64,000 bases of DNA from Spinacia oleracea (GCF_020520425.1 NC_079491.1:2790001-2854000); one strand, 5' to 3'. Numbered from the stretch's first letter, positions 1-12,524 are shown. Notes: generated by a model not told the origin, from the sequence alone. Made by a program: numbers and translations.

Positions 1-427
1 GACTTTTGACAAGTTGAGTATTGTTTTTGTTCGTTTTTAAATTGTCGATTTAACTAACTTCCTCCATTATTTTTTAAAAAAAACTGTATCCTTTGGATTA
101 TCGATATACTCCTGACTTTTATATTATTCATTATTATGAAATTGTGTAGGAATTACAAAATTTTGCACCGAGAAAAGTGAAGTTAGAGTATTTCCAAAAT
201 AAATTTATGAGAAACAACACTTCCAGAAGCACTTTTCGACAATTATTTTATTCGACTGAGAAAGAAAATCAGACGAACAACTTAGAGCACCCATTCGGAT
301 GAAGTTCAACACTTCAGCAATTATATTGCATTGGGAATTTGGGATCCATGATTGTAAATAATAATATTCGGAGTATTATTTTATTTAAGACAAAATAAAC
401 ATCCCACCCCCTAAATTATAAATACAA

Positions 428-674
428 ACTTTTATATATGTCGGTCTTACCCAAAACACCACATTGGTATCATATAAGTTAAACAGTGTAACCAATTAGA
501 TAACCACTATAACTAATTAGTTAACCAATGGAACTAATTAGTTAAGCAATGGAACTAATTAGTTAAGCATTATAAATAATTAGTTAATCAATGTAACCAA
601 TTAGTTAAGCAATGGAACTAATTAGTTAAACAACCAAAGTGGTCTTTTCGGTAAGGGGTTTTACACAAAATTGC
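428..674. mobile_element. Small TIR element carrying a 21-bp minisatellite (copy 1)
   Basis: The ends are inverted and imperfect: the left begins ACTTTTATATATGTCGGTCT and the right reads back as a similar sequence. The core at about 480-640 is a tandem array of a roughly 21-bp unit of the type AATGGAACTAATTAGTTAAG. A second copy with the same ends and core lies at 31449-31673 in the opposite orientation, which shows this is a family and not a chance repeat. No coding capacity is seen. Superfamily unknown. Confidence 0.55.
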
Positions 675-679
675 CGAAT

Positions 680-1900
680 TATAAATCACTATGAAAATGT
701 TAAAGCGATAATTATTTTGATACGGGTGAAGCATCAAATATACTCTAATCCGCATTAACGACTATATTTACCATAATTAAGACAATTAATATAGATATTA
801 AAATATTTCGTATATTTACGGTGGTGATAAGTTGACCTATTGAAGTATAATGTTAACTTTATATTCCATTCTTCATCCCTAATTTATGAGATTTGCAAAA
901 TATATATTATCCCGCCTTTACCAAATTTTATAGGACTTTTCTTAAACAGTTGTCATCACTCGTCAATCATCATGGATAAATATAATTGATTACTACTTCT
1001 ATAATTAGTCGTGATATACTTTTCTTGAACACTTCTCTCCATATCGAAATATGGAGTATTCAAATTAAGCATATGTCAAAAACAAATAAAAATAGACACG
1101 GGATATTGTCATGACTTTTCCAAGTGATAAGTCAATTAATTTTAACCCCAAAAAGATCCATAAATGGAAACTATATATTAGAAGGTTTTACAAGCAAGAG
1201 AGATCCACTTTAAATTGATCAATTGTCAATATGATATGCAATTAAATTAGATAACTCCGTATATAATTAAATATCTTTATTATAGCCTCTATCTTGCTCT
1301 AAAATATACTCACAACGTTAAGTTTGTTATTGGTATACTCAATAGTGTTTTTTAGAACGAATTACACTAACCAGATAACAAAAATCGTCTTTATAAATGT
1401 ACCCTAAAATAAGATAATTTATAGAAAGACCGGCGTATTTGAGACTTTGAGTAATATAATTTGTATTTAAGTATACGACACATGATTCATCACCCCTCTC
1501 ATACTCTCACCCTTGCATCTAATTGTTTTTTTTTTTGTATAGAGAGAGTCACAAACGGCAAGGCAACAAATGATATAGACGAGATTTGATTTCAGGTCTT
1601 GGCTACTACCCTTTATGATTTTGCCAACTAAACTAGTTGCATCCAAATTCTAATTGTGACAATTATTTAATTGTGCTTATACTATAATCCAAATTCTTTA
1701 ATTTTGTCCAAATTACTTATAGGCCCCTGGTTTATTCCTTAATCCCCATTATATGCAAAGGTGGACCATCCACTTTTGGTTGAACCAATCCGTCCTGTTT
1801 AGCTAAAGGTGGATCACCGTAGTTGATCGACATTCTTTTCTTACGCCGGCGTGTTGTTTCTTTGTTGATGGCGAAACAACTAATTTTCGTGTATGTTGTA
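680..1900. other. AT-rich intergenic DNA, nothing recognised
   Basis: No coding frame, RNA gene or clear terminal repeats could be recognised here. The sequence is AT-rich, with short T and A runs. Confidence 0.5.
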
Positions 1901-1917
1901 CACATGAAAGAGTGAAT

Positions 1918-1988
<71 letters not shown>
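1918..1988. repeat. (TA)n microsatellite
   Basis: An almost pure TA dinucleotide run of about 70 bp. A second dinucleotide tract, of CA and CG steps, lies at 2388-2422. Confidence 0.95.
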
Positions 1989-1990
<2 letters not shown>

Positions 1991-2017
1991 AGTATTTAAT
2001 TATATTGATTGGATCGA

Positions 2018-2196
2018 ATTTTTTTTTTTGGGTGTTAGTACCCGGTTCACCCTTAGGGCAAATTCGGATTCAGGACGAATTCTGGGTGGATATGTTTCAG
2101 TCACCTTCCAATTATTGTTGCGGGGGATTGAACACGGGGTTCTCTCTACCAAGTTCAGCCCAATCATCATTCACCACTGAACAACCAATCAATTGG
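2018..2196 (-). mobile_element. tRNA-derived SINE
   Basis: Read on the minus strand, the unit has a box-B-like motif GTGTTCAATCCCC and ends in an A tail (the T run at 2019-2029). It is flanked by the target-site duplication TTGGATCGA at 2009-2017 and 2197-2205. Length about 180 bp. The open frame across it on the plus strand is a by-product of the repeat. Confidence 0.75.
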
Positions 2197-3059
2197 TTGG
2201 ATCGATATTATTTACTCTACACAAGTACATAGATGTAACACTATAGATTATTTACCCTAACAAGTATATAAACGTAAAACTTTAGATTTCTTTGCATTGT
2301 CATGTGCACTTGAGAGTTGAGAAAATGCCCTTTATTCACTCATCCATTACATGTTACTTATGTGGTGCATTCCCTTCTTTAACCATCTCACACACACGCA
2401 CGCACGCGCGCGCACACGCACACAAAAAAAAAAACTTGTGGCAAACATGAAGACTATTTCCTTTTTTTCGTTATATAATCACGGCATTTACATTTATGTA
2501 GTATTCACACATTCCTCGAACTTCCTGTTAAAATGTTAAAATATGTCAAAATTTTCGAAATACACTAATTCACTGTTAAGTTCACAATTTACCATCCACG
2601 TGATTATGAGAATTTTATGAAAATGGTGTACATCAGGAATTTCAACGTCTTCTAGCATTTAGCCAGAAATCGCTCCACATTCGCCCTTTCTTTATACTTT
2701 CAAAATTACATACTCCGTACTCCGTATTTTCAAACTATTTACTTTTTTATACTTTTTACCAGGGAGTAACCATAAATATTAATGATTTAAATCCTTCTTC
2801 GTACATTGACATAGCAAAACTACAAATGTTGCAGTAGTTTAAAAATTGAGGAATTACTAGGTATATCTTAATTAACGATAATTCACCGTATACAATCAAC
2901 CAAACAATTTTTAATTACTCCGTACAAAGTACTCCTTATATACTTTTTGCTACTCCGTACCCCCCCCCCCCACCTCTCCAATTGAGTATGGAGTACTACG
3001 TAATAATCAAATATGTACTGTAAATTAGACATTCTTTTCAAAATAAAACCACCTAGTCA

Positions 3060-3200
3060 ATCCAGACGGTGGAAGCGAACAAGGATTTGGTGTTGGGGTG
3101 GGCCTGACCCTCCAGCGGGGAAATTTTATAAATTACGGCCCCCTTTAATTTTTTTTTTTCTATCGGCCCCCTCGTAAAACTGTTCAAGATCCGTCACTGT
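3060..3200. repeat. Dispersed repeat fragment (also near 21217-21400)
   Basis: The segment ending CAAGATCCGTCACTG shares its GGCCCCCTCGTAAAAC and AAGATCCGTCA blocks with 21360-21396. The second copy also begins with a GCGGATCTTC-like inverted end, so it is probably a non-autonomous DNA element. Family not determined. Confidence 0.4.
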
Positions 3201-3797
3201 TTTAACCTTGTTGAAAAAAGAACAACCTAGTCAAGACTATAAAGTTTCATATGCCAAAAAAATCATTGCTAAACTTGTGTTACTTGTGAATACAAAACCA
3301 ACTTTTGAAAGTCTCGTGAATTTTCTTTTGAATCCAAAGAATTTTTTTTTTGTTCACACAATTTTCTCACCTCTCCCTACTTTCCTCCCACTTTTCTCCC
3401 AAAAAATGAAATATAACCGGTAAACATGAGGGCCCCACATTAATTTAGCCGTTGTGGAGGTAAAGCAGCCAATCAGAAATTGACAGCGTGGAAAAACTAA
3501 GTGGGGGGTAAAAGCATGACACGTAACCCTATGTTTGTTGACTGGGTTATCTTGTTGTATTGTGGGAACAGGTTGCTAACGTACGCTGTGGGTGAGTGGT
3601 GGTGACACAGTTTTAAAGTCGGTGACTGCACATGTGGGTCCCAATGTCAAGAAAATCCGTTGACTTTTTGGGTGTAATAAATCAGCTTGGTGGGGGGAGT
3701 GAAGTGGAGTGGATTAGTGTTTAGTGTGTCATGTTTCACATTACGTGCATGCGCTAATCTCAAGTACGGAGTAAATAAACTCGAAGTTTTTAATATT

Positions 3798-4083
3798 AGA
3801 CCTCATCAAACGGCGGGTCGGCCTGGGTTCGGACCAGGCCCGTGTATAAAAAAACAGCCCGGTGCGTCGGGTCAATTTTTGGGCTAAAAAATTGTGCCCA
3901 AACCTGTTATAGTCGGGCCTAAAATGCCGGGCTTTTCGACCCGGGTCAAATTTATAACTAAAAAGTGTATTTTTGTGTTTTCCAAACCTGTTCAAAAAAA
4001 TTAAATCTTCGGGCCGGGTCCAGAAATTTCTGCCAAAACCGAAAAAAATTCGACTGGGCCGGGCTCGTCTTGATCAGGTCTAC
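3798..4083. mobile_element. Non-autonomous hAT element, AGACCTGATCAA family
   Basis: The inverted ends are AGACCTCATCAAACGGCGGG on the left and GTAGACCTGATCAAGACGAG read from the right. An 8-bp target duplication TTAATATT is present at 3790-3797 and 4084-4091. The interior is rich in GGGCC/GGCCC words and has no transposase. Eight-base duplications are typical of hAT. Relatives are at 13599-13889, 39185-39290 and 63890-64000. Confidence 0.8.
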
Positions 4084-4440
4084 TTAATATTCTTCATATT
4101 TGAAATTTTATATAGCGTAACGGTATAATTATTAATTTTTCCGTAATTTAAAAAGATATGCACTTTTTTTAAACGGACGTATTATAAAAAGAGACAAACT
4201 TTTCTTTTTTTGATATGGTTCGGTATTCACTTCCAATTATTCGAATTTCTCTATTTCTTGTGGTATCTACACTTATTCACATCATCATTTTACTATAATA
4301 AATAATTCACTCACTATCCTACTTTTATTTTATTTTAATTAGTTCAGTTCACTCTTCCAAAACTACGTGTCGGTCAAAATGTATATCTTTTTAAAATACG
4401 GAGGAAATACTCCTCTATTCTTGAATGTTAGTTTCTTTTA

Positions 4441-4700
4441 CTCCCTCTGAATCTAAATGTTTTTCCCATTTGTAATTTTGACACTATTCACCATGGAAGA
4501 GAATCTCTTGAATTATTACCCATATATAAGAAAAAAATATAGTCATACAAGGTCTTTTTTTATTCGTTTCAAAAAGTACTTTGACAATACGAAAATTTTA
4601 TAATTTTTAATAACACTTGGTTAGAGATATTAACGATGTAAAATACGCATTGGCAAATGTGCCAAAGTGAAATGGGAAAAACATTTAGATTCAGAGGGAG
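4441..4700. mobile_element. Stowaway MITE
   Basis: A 260-bp element with near-perfect inverted ends CTCCCTCTGAATCTAAATG and the TA target duplication expected of Tc1/mariner-derived Stowaway elements. Well preserved, so probably fairly recent. Confidence 0.9.
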
Positions 4701-4910
4701 TAAAATTTTACACAATTCAATATAAGTAAATTTGTCTAATAACCCACGTAAAAAGGATAGAGAAAAATAATTAAAGGGTTTAATACTTTAATGGGGATAA
4801 GTGCTTACTTGAGAGTAAACAAATGAATTATTTGGATATTTATGAGGGTATAATAGGGATAATATTTGACAAATATGAAAATATTTCAAAAGGGATTAAG
4901 AATTTGAATG

Positions 4911-5065
4911 AATATACTAGTTTATGTCTAATATACGGAGAATAAAAAAAACATAGTCATATGTGTTATTTTATTTGATTCGTCAAAATGAATATACTAG
5001 TTTATGTCCAATATACGGAGTATATGATTATAATTTTTATTTGATTCGTCAAAATGAATATACTA
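4911..5065. repeat. Short tandem repeat, three partial units
   Basis: The block GAATATACTAGTTTATGTC, followed by AATATACGGAG, occurs at about 4911 and 4990, with a third partial copy at 5056. The units are 70-80 bp and share the bridge TTTGATTCGTCAAAATGAA. Noncoding. No other feature was recognised from here to 5690. Confidence 0.7.
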
Positions 5066-5694
5066 GTTTACACAGTTAAAACAAGAAGATTTATAAAGAA
5101 ACAAAAGGAGTAATAATTTAATTAATTAAAAAAAAGGGAGTAAATTCATTATTTAATTAAGGATAATGATGAGGATTTTTATAATAAAAAGGGTTGGGGA
5201 TTGAGATGGGACATAAGATTAAGCTACAATTGATGGATCGTTTTAGCAGCTACCTTTTGAAATTGTGTAGTAGTAGTAATTATGGCAATTACTTTATCAC
5301 TATCATGATTGTTGTACTATAGGAGAATATATGAGATATGCCCTATGATTTTTTGCTATATAGGCACTTGATGATGGGTGTGTATCGAATCTCTATTTTA
5401 GAATAACAACCGGCATTTTTTTCATTTTTTTTATTTTCTTTATTTTACTTTATGCGATTGAGTTACAAGAACAAATAACTTACAAGACAACTGAGGTATT
5501 CTAAACCGACCATTGATTTTAACCACTAGAACAAAACCTTCAATTCCTTGTTCTTTTGCACTTAAGTTTACTAGTTTAGGTCAAATAAATTCAGTATAGT
5601 CCAATCCATTTCAATTTAAAGTCCGATAAGATAATGCACATCAGATGCAATAAGTCCAGTTCAGATTCATCTCAATTCAATTCAATTTAACAAG

Positions 5695-6273
5695 TAGGGA
5701 TGGAAATGGGTGGGATTTGGGTCGGGTGGAGCATCACCCGCATCCATCGCCCGCTTCCATCCGCTCCACCCGGTCTATCCGTCACCCGCTTTACTCATCA
5801 CCCGCATTCCGTCCATCCATCACCCGCGGGTGAACCGTGTGGATCGGGTGATATTCGGGTGAAAATTATTAACTATTAAAAAATCACCATCTAATATGCA
5901 TAATAATTAACGAAAAGAAAAAGGTTACATACCTTCACTTATTTCCAAAACATATAATTAGTTCTTATTACGCATAACTTATAACCAAAAAAGAAAATTA
6001 AATAAGCACTAACTTTAATACATAATGGATTTATACACATTTTATGTTTAAATATTAATATAAATAATAAATTTAAAATAAATGGGTGACAGATCGGGTG
6101 ATAAACGGGTGATGGATCGGGTGATGGATAAAACAAATCACCCGCATCCGACCCGCATCCATCACCCGCTTCACCCATCACCCGCTTTTCATCCATTTAA
6201 TTCGGATTTTCACCCATTTAATTATAGCGGGTGACCGGGTTAATGGATCATCCACTGGATATTTCCATCCCTA
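5695..6273. mobile_element. Non-autonomous hAT element (TAGGGATGG family)
   Basis: Ends are TAGGGATGGAAAT and, inverted, ATTTCCATCCCTA. The 8-bp target duplication TTAACAAG lies directly outside both ends. The interior is full of CACCCGC/GCGGGTG words and carries no transposase. It sits inside a local direct duplication: the block starting GATAATGCACATCAGATGCA occurs both before it (5631) and after it (6291). Confidence 0.88.
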
Positions 6274-6378
6274 TTAACAAGTATACAAAATGATAATGCA
6301 CATCAGATGCAATAAGTCCAGTTCAGATGCATCTTAATTCAGTTCAATTCAAGTTTAAAAGAAAAAGTTTTAATAATC

Positions 6379-7030
6379 CGAAAATAAAATACTTATACGA
6401 GAAGTTAACCTTACCCCTCTCCTTTTGTATGCTTATATTCGAGATGGTTATCATTTTAAAATTCGAGCAAATATTTGTTTGATTGAACATACATAAAATT
6501 ACCCTTTGTTAAAAACTCACTAGTCACAACTCTTCAGAAAATTTCGCTTCTTGAAACATGCACGCTAGTGATTTTAACTACTTATACTTCGAATAGTGTA
6601 AAACCTAGATCTTGAGTACTTGATTAAATTAAATAAGTTCCCCCTCTTGGAACATGCACCCGAAAATAAAATACTCGTACGAGAAGTTAACCTTACCCCT
6701 CTGTCTCTCCTTCTGTATGCTTATATTTTAGATGGTTATCATTTTAAAATTCGAGCAAATATTTATTTGATTGAACATACATAAAATTACTCTTTTTAAA
6801 AAACTCACTAGTCACAACATTCAGAAAGTTTCGCTTCTTGAAACATGCATGCACGCAAGTGATTTTAACTACTTATACTTCGAATAGTGTATAACCTAGA
6901 TCTTGAGTACGGAGTACTTGGTTAAATTAAATAAGTTTCACTTCTTGGAACATGCACGTAAGCTAGTGATGTTAATTAGTACTTATACTAAGTATAGTGT
7001 ATTACCTAGATCTCGAGTACTTGGAGAAGC
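6379..7030. repeat. Tandem duplication of a 281-bp unit
   Basis: The unit starting CCGAAAATAAAATACT at 6379 recurs at 6660 with about 90 percent identity by eye. A third, partial copy starts near 6931. Shared landmarks are GAGAAGTTAACCTTACCCC and CTCACTAGTCACAAC. Noncoding. Confidence 0.8.
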
Positions 7031-7532
7031 TAATTAAGCACACATATATAGGCAAACATTTCCCAAATGATCAACAAAAACACAATTGCAATGCTCTAAA
7101 CACTTGTTTTATTGCTGGATTTACTGGTATGTTTATAGTATGTTGGATCAAACTATATATCAAAGTGATCGATTGAAATTGTGTTTGAAAATAGGGAAAA
7201 GTGAGGAATTTATGCATGCTTTTGAGGCACATGCAAATGATAACAGTAGCAACAATCACTTTATTTAGCTTTATTTCAATATAATGGGGCTATGAAAAAT
7301 ACACATTAAAGCAAAAAAGAAAAGAGGGATATGATGTGCTTGCTACCTAGGGATCTGGGGACGTACTGGGGAGACACAAAAGGAACAATAACTCACCAAC
7401 GTTTTTTTTTTTTAACCTAGTGGGAGAGTTCTTGTCTTTTTAAGAGAAAGTGAGATGAAATTACCCTAATATTGGACCCATTTTGGAATCATATTCATCT
7501 TTAATTATCAATTAATTAAAGACTACTAATTA

Positions 7533-7787
7533 CTACCTCCGTTTTTTAAAGTTCTTTACGCTTTGAAAAATGTGTTTAAAGTATAAAAACTTTGGCTGTA
7601 AATTCTCACTATTATATACATCAAAACGTTACATGTAAGATCTTGTTAGATTGGTCTCGGTATGTATTTTCAAAATATCAAATTTTTACAATTTTTTCAC
7701 ATACGAAATTGGAGATTTTAGTAGTTAAATATTGCATTGGAGTACGTGCAAATAGTAACTGTAAAGATCTTTTTGAAACAGAGGTAG
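7533..7787. mobile_element. Stowaway-like MITE (CTACCTCCGTTT family)
   Basis: Inverted ends of the CTACCTCCGTTT type with a TA duplication. A full reverse-oriented relative is at 15743-15997 and a decayed one at about 51803-52060. The 107-codon plus-strand frame through it is spurious. Confidence 0.75.
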
Positions 7788-7822
7788 TAGTACGGAGTAG
7801 TACAATCATATCTATATACGTA

Positions 7823-8082
7823 CTCCCTCCGTCATTTAATACTCGACTTGTTTTGACTGGACACGCTTGCCAATGCACAATTTTGATCGTTAAATTCTTT
7901 AACTACATATTATAAAAACTTATAAAAATATTAATATTTTGACAATATATATTAAGATGAAGCCAACAATATATTATATACTAACATTTGTTTTCATATA
8001 CTAGAAATAAAATAGAGTCAAAATGAATTATGTGAATAGTGGAAAAAATAAAAAAAGATCGAGTACTAAAGGACGGAGGGAG
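7823..8082. mobile_element. Stowaway MITE (CTCCCTCCGTCATTTAATAC family)
   Basis: A 260-bp element with inverted ends CTCCCTCCGTCATTTAATAC and the matching TCGAGTACTAAAGGACGGAG, flanked by TA. A second copy of the family, with a worn right end, lies at about 8621-8872. Confidence 0.85.
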
Positions 8083-8224
8083 TATTCTAGTGTGTAGTCG
8101 TGTAAAACTCTTTACTTTATGTATATGCAAAAACAAAAAGAAAACAATAGTGACGTATTCTATTGCATTATGTTGAAGTTGGTTTGGATTATTGGAAGAG
8201 GATGTCATGGCCGTGGAATTATAG

Positions 8225-8348
8225 ATTTTTTTTTTAATGTAAATGAGCCATAATGAGCAATATAAATTACATATAGAGGTGGGAGATTCAAATCTGAGAC
8301 CCACATACACAGATCCCTAGTTTTGAACAGTAGGTCAATATTTCATTG
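8225..8348 (-). mobile_element. Short SINE
   Basis: On the minus strand the unit runs about 124 bp to an A tail and contains a box-B-like stretch (GATTTGAATCTCCC). It is bracketed by the 12-bp target duplication GTGGAATTATAG at 8213-8224 and 8349-8360. Confidence 0.7.
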
Positions 8349-8620
8349 GTGGAATTATAGGTGCATACTACATTCCGTTTAATAAAGATCTTTACGGTTA
8401 CTATTTGCACAAATATTTTAAAAAAGTAGAAAAGTCGGTTGAATATAATAAAATTGGATAAAGTAAGATAAAATGAGTGGAAAATTGTAAATATTGTGGG
8501 ATAAGAAGGGTAAAGTAGTAAATTTGCATGTCAAAAAATTGAACAAAGTAAATTGTAAATAATATTATTAAATGAACTAAAACGGAAAAATGTAAAGATA
8601 ATTTTGAAATGAATATATTA

Positions 8621-8872
8621 CTTCCTCCGTCCCTTAATGCTCGACCTGTTTTGACCGGACACGCTTGCCAATGCACAAATTTGACCACCAATTTCTTTAA
8701 CACGTATTATAAAAACTTATAAAAATATTAATATTTTGAAAATATATTAAGATGAAACCAACAATATATTATATACTACTCCGTAACATTTGCTTTCATA
8801 TATAATAGAAATAAAATAGGGTCAAAATTAATCATGTGAATAGTGCAAAAAGTCAATGCGGGTCGAGTATTA
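8621..8872. mobile_element. Decayed Stowaway MITE, second copy
   Basis: Starts CTTCCTCCGTCCCTTAATGC and continues with the same GACACGCTTGCCAATGCACAA interior as the element at 7823. The right end is degraded. Confidence 0.7.
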
Positions 8873-9297
8873 ATAAGTTACAATATCGGTATTTATTAAG
8901 GTTATTTTAGCGATATTTTTAAAGATCTTTTAGATAACCTTTAGACAAGTGAAATGTTGCGTGTATTGTGTATGTGATACTTGGTTGAATAATACCACCA
9001 TATTATATAAAAGTTTTATGTCTGCAATAAGTATATAGATTTCATAATTCGTTTCTTTGTTAAAAGAATAAAAGAATGTTCTTTTGTGATCTTTAAGAGT
9101 TAAGTGCGACTGGCTTTTAAAAAAACTATACTATAACTCCATAATGGTCGAGTTTTTAAATATGGAGTAAAGTTTGGTAGGATTTGCTAGATATAGGGGA
9201 ATCACCTTAGTAAGATGAATTTTGATTCATTTTCGATGTTACTTTGATCACTTTTGTTATACCAAGGACATCAAGTTTGATCTGCAAGAAATATTAA

Positions 9298-9508
9298 GGC
9301 TTTGTTTGTTTCAACTTATTTTGACGTATCTCATTAAAAATAAGTTTAGATAAGTATACAATAAGTTAAGATAAGTTCAGTTTTACAAAAAAAAAAAAAA
9401 AACTAGTTTTCTAGGAAATTTACACCAAAAAATAAGTTTAGTTAAGTTCTAAATTCGGACAAGTTAAGATAATTAATTCAGTCGAATTCAGTTCAACCAA
9501 ACAAAGCC
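9298..9508. mobile_element. Tourist-like MITE (PIF/Harbinger)
   Basis: Ends are GGCTTTGTTTGTTTCAACTT and, inverted, CAACCAAACAAAGCC, with a 3-bp target duplication TAA, the signature of PIF/Harbinger elements. The interior repeats words such as AAGTTAAGATAAGTTCAG. Relatives lie at 18013-18190, 33898-34171 and 59223-59430. Confidence 0.8.
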
Positions 9509-9683
9509 TAAGCAACTACTTCATACTCCGTATTTTAATTTGGCAATATCTTAAGCCTTGTAGAGTTCTGGATTATTCACCAATAATCTTTCAGAATATT
9601 ACAGGCCCACAGTTAGACTTTGGGCCACAAAGTCCAGTTTCCAGATTAAGCAATACTCCATACATTACCAGGTTCAAATGTTC

Positions 9684-9735
9684 AATATCACAATGACCTC
9701 ATGAAGTCAATGCTACATGAGGTCATTGTGATATT
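9684..9735. repeat. Perfect 20-bp stem hairpin
   Basis: AATATCACAATGACCTCATG at 9684-9703 is exactly complementary to 9716-9735 across a 12-base loop. It could be the core of a tiny foldback element or a transcribed hairpin. No flanking duplication was found. Confidence 0.8.
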
Positions 9736-10021
9736 ATACTCCTTACATAATCCTTTTTTCTTCAAACAAGATCAAAAATAATATTTGTATAATCTAAAAA
9801 CTAAAAAAGGTCACCTCTTTACAAACTTCACACATTGACTTTCAATTAGAATCAAGTATTAAGCTGAAGGATCAATTGAGCAAGCCTTTGATGAAACCGT
9901 CTCATATTAACTTATCCCTGAAACCGCTAAACATTCATCTTTAAAGTTGAAGACCTGCTTTAATTTTACGGTAATTTATTGTGAAATCGTTTGATGGAAG
10001 TAAGGTAGAATAAGACTAGAG

Positions 10022-10276
10022 TTGACAATGTTTGACCCGGCCCAATAACCTGACTCAAACCCCAACTTGAAGTTATTGAGAGAAGCCCGATCCGGACCTG
10101 AACCGAATGCAAAAGACTTGAAAATTCGACCCATTTATCACATTATGTATTAATATCAAGTTTTACATTATATGTGATATTTTTGACACAACCCAAATTG
10201 ATCCGAAACCAAACCCGACCCATTGACCCGAATTATCACCCACTTTCATAACATAAGTCTACTCAAACATGGGTTG
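10022..10276. mobile_element. Possible hAT-like insertion
   Basis: The 8-bp string ACTAGAGT occurs at about 10015 and again at about 10277, bracketing a segment rich in GACCCG and CAAACCC words. The two inner ends share ATGTTTGA in inverted orientation. The ends are too divergent to be certain. Confidence 0.4.
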
Positions 10277-11233
10277 ACTAGAGTGGCCCAAATTGAGTAG
10301 GCCTTTTGGCCCAATTTCCTGTTAAAAAAGGAAATTTGATGAAGATTTCGTTCAACCAAAGAAATTCTGAGTTATCTAAGGAAACCGATGACAGAGAAAG
10401 AGTGTTCATAAATCTTTGATGATTATTTGAACTTTCTTCAACTCTCGATTCTCTGATTATTCTTTGTCTCACCTATCAATCTCTTTCCCTGTCGATTCCG
10501 TGCTCGTTTCAGATCTCCCTTAATATAAAGGTTAGTTCTTTAATTTTTTTTGATTTTGTTAGTTTTGATTATTGATACTTTTCTTGAGTTATTAATGTAG
10601 TTAGTTACTGTTCGATTTGTGAATAATACTATTTGATTTTGATTTGTCGTGTTGATTTGAATTTAGGGTTCTATTTGGTAGCCGAATTGAAAATTTTAGG
10701 GTTTTTGTACATTTTTGTTGAATTGTTGATTTAGTTCTGTAATTGAATGCATAATTGTATAATTGGCGATCAATTAGGGAGGAAGGCATGTATAAAGCTA
10801 GATATTACCATCTGTTAATATTATTACATGTTTCTGGTGCTGGGTTGAGGAAGAGGGTTTGAAAAATTGATGCGCTTTCGCTACTGGACATTGAAAATCT
10901 TTAAACAACTTGAACTCGAGCTCAATCTTGAGCTAATCTCGAGTTAAAGTTCTGTGTAACACCTGTATCAAATTTCTCACAATTCTCTAATTAAAACCCT
11001 GTTGACCTTAATTCATCAAGGTCTTAGAAAGACCGAGCTTTGACTCAGCTGACGTCGAGTAGTTCATTTAGGCTCATTATCCCTTGTTCGCATGTGTTAG
11101 GATTCAGGAAGTTGTCATTTGCTCAAAATGTGTCTTGTTTGATTGACATTCTTGCACCGATCGACCTGACATCCGTCCCAGTTGCTTTTCAATGACTCCT
11201 AAAGAAATATCTCGTTCAGATTTTCTTGCTTGA

Positions 11234-12290
11234 ATGGGTGGATATCAGATTCTCATGTTCACTTGTTTTAACGAGCGTTCTAACTTCTAAAGACTAAGGG
11301 CATAGTTGGTTAGCTTAGTGCTCCTTCTTAGTGCATGTTTGGTATGAATCTAGGAAAGGAAATGGATTGGAAACATTTAAGAAGGAGAAATGGTAATGTT
11401 AAGTGTTATCATTATTTGTTGTTTGGTATACCTAAGGAAAGCAATCCCTTGTATCAAATTAGGGATTGAGGAGGATAACACTTTAGGAAAAGTAACAAAT
11501 TGGTGGTAAATTGGTAATGGTTACTGTTAGACTACCGTACATAAGACTTATTCCTAATATGTACGGTAGTCTAACAGTTACCCTTTGGAAATGGAGTATT
11601 GGAGTGTGTTACTCATCTCTCATACCAAACAATAGGTAATGAGTTAGTTAATTGATTCCATTTCCAACACTTGAAAAGTGTTATACCGAACATGCTGAAC
11701 TCAATGGGTAGATATCAGATTCTAATCTTCATTTGTTTAGTGAATGTTCTAATTCCAAAAGACTAAGGGCATTGTTGGTTAGCTTAGTACTCGTTCTTAT
11801 ATTGAACTCTATGGGTAGATATCAGATTCTCATCTTCACTTGTTCTAATAAGCTTTCTAATTCCTAAAGACTAAGGGCATTGTTGATTAGCTTAGTGCTC
11901 CTTCTTTGATTGAACTCTATGGAAAGCGTGACAAGACTGATAACTGCTACTTCACAGAAACAAGGGAAACTCAAATTGGCAGATCTACTGCTCCTTACCC
12001 AGACCGTAGTTACATTTGCTAGACTTTAGAGGTTGAAAAGTCTTCATTATGGATGGCTTAAAAGGGGAGGGACAGAGTATACATGATAAGCTGATAACCT
12101 AATTATGATTAGAGAAATCAAGGTTAAAAATGTGTTCAACTTTTCAAAGAAACAAGCGAAACTCAATTGGCAGATCAACTGCTCTGTACCCGGACAATAA
12201 TAACTGAATTTGCTACACACGGACGGCTGGAAAGTCTTCATATGAGTGGCTTAAAAGTAGTGGGGACATAATACATGGTAACTTGATTAT
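11234..12290. repeat. Tandem duplications inside the PUX1 leader intron
   Basis: A unit of about 107 bp containing GGTAGATATCAGATTCT and AAAGACTAAGGGCAT is present three times: about 11234, 11699 and 11807. A MITE separates the first copy from the other two. A second unit of roughly 175 bp, with ACTCAATTGGCAGATC and GAAAGTCTTCAT, is present twice, at about 11940 and 12140. Noncoding. Confidence 0.7.
11335..11696. mobile_element. MITE with GCATGTTTGGTAT ends, palindromic core
   Basis: The left end GCATGTTTGGTAT is mirrored on the right by ATACCGAACATGC. The centre contains a further inverted repeat at 11523-11577 built on GTTAGACTACCGTACAT. It lies between tandem copies of the intron unit, so it inserted after or during that expansion. 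Confidence 0.7.
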
Positions 12291-12524
12291 GATTAAAGAA
12301 ATGAACGTTAAAGATAGGTGATTGGATGCCTTCTTATATGTTTAGACATGGTATGTAATGTGATTGTGCCTGTGAGTAATCACCAAATTATTTTTCACAA
12401 TGAAAGTTTAAGGAGTTGTATATATCCTACTTTTATTTTTGTGCTCTAGGAATCTTTAGTTTTTTTTCAATATGTATAGCTAAGTTCTTGAATTTTGCAA
12501 TTCTAGGTTTTGCTCATACGCTAA

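Larger units (their letters stand above)
10390..12506 (+). other. Probable 5'-UTR exon and long leader intron of PUX1
   Basis: A pyrimidine-rich leader ends at 10530 in AAAG|GTTAGT, a good donor. The matching acceptor TTCTAG ends at 12506, 18 bases before the PUX1 start codon. A long intron in the 5' leader is common in plant genes. The intron holds a MITE (about 11335-11696), a palindrome (11523-11577) and tandem repeats (11234-12290). The transcription start itself cannot be placed. Confidence 0.5.

Noticed and set aside
480-640. CRISPR-like direct repeats
   Set aside because: The units are contiguous with no unique spacers, in a plant nuclear context; they form the core of a TIR element.
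7592-7915. 107-codon frame and its mirror at 15684-16058
   Set aside because: Both are the same Stowaway-like MITE read in the same element orientation.
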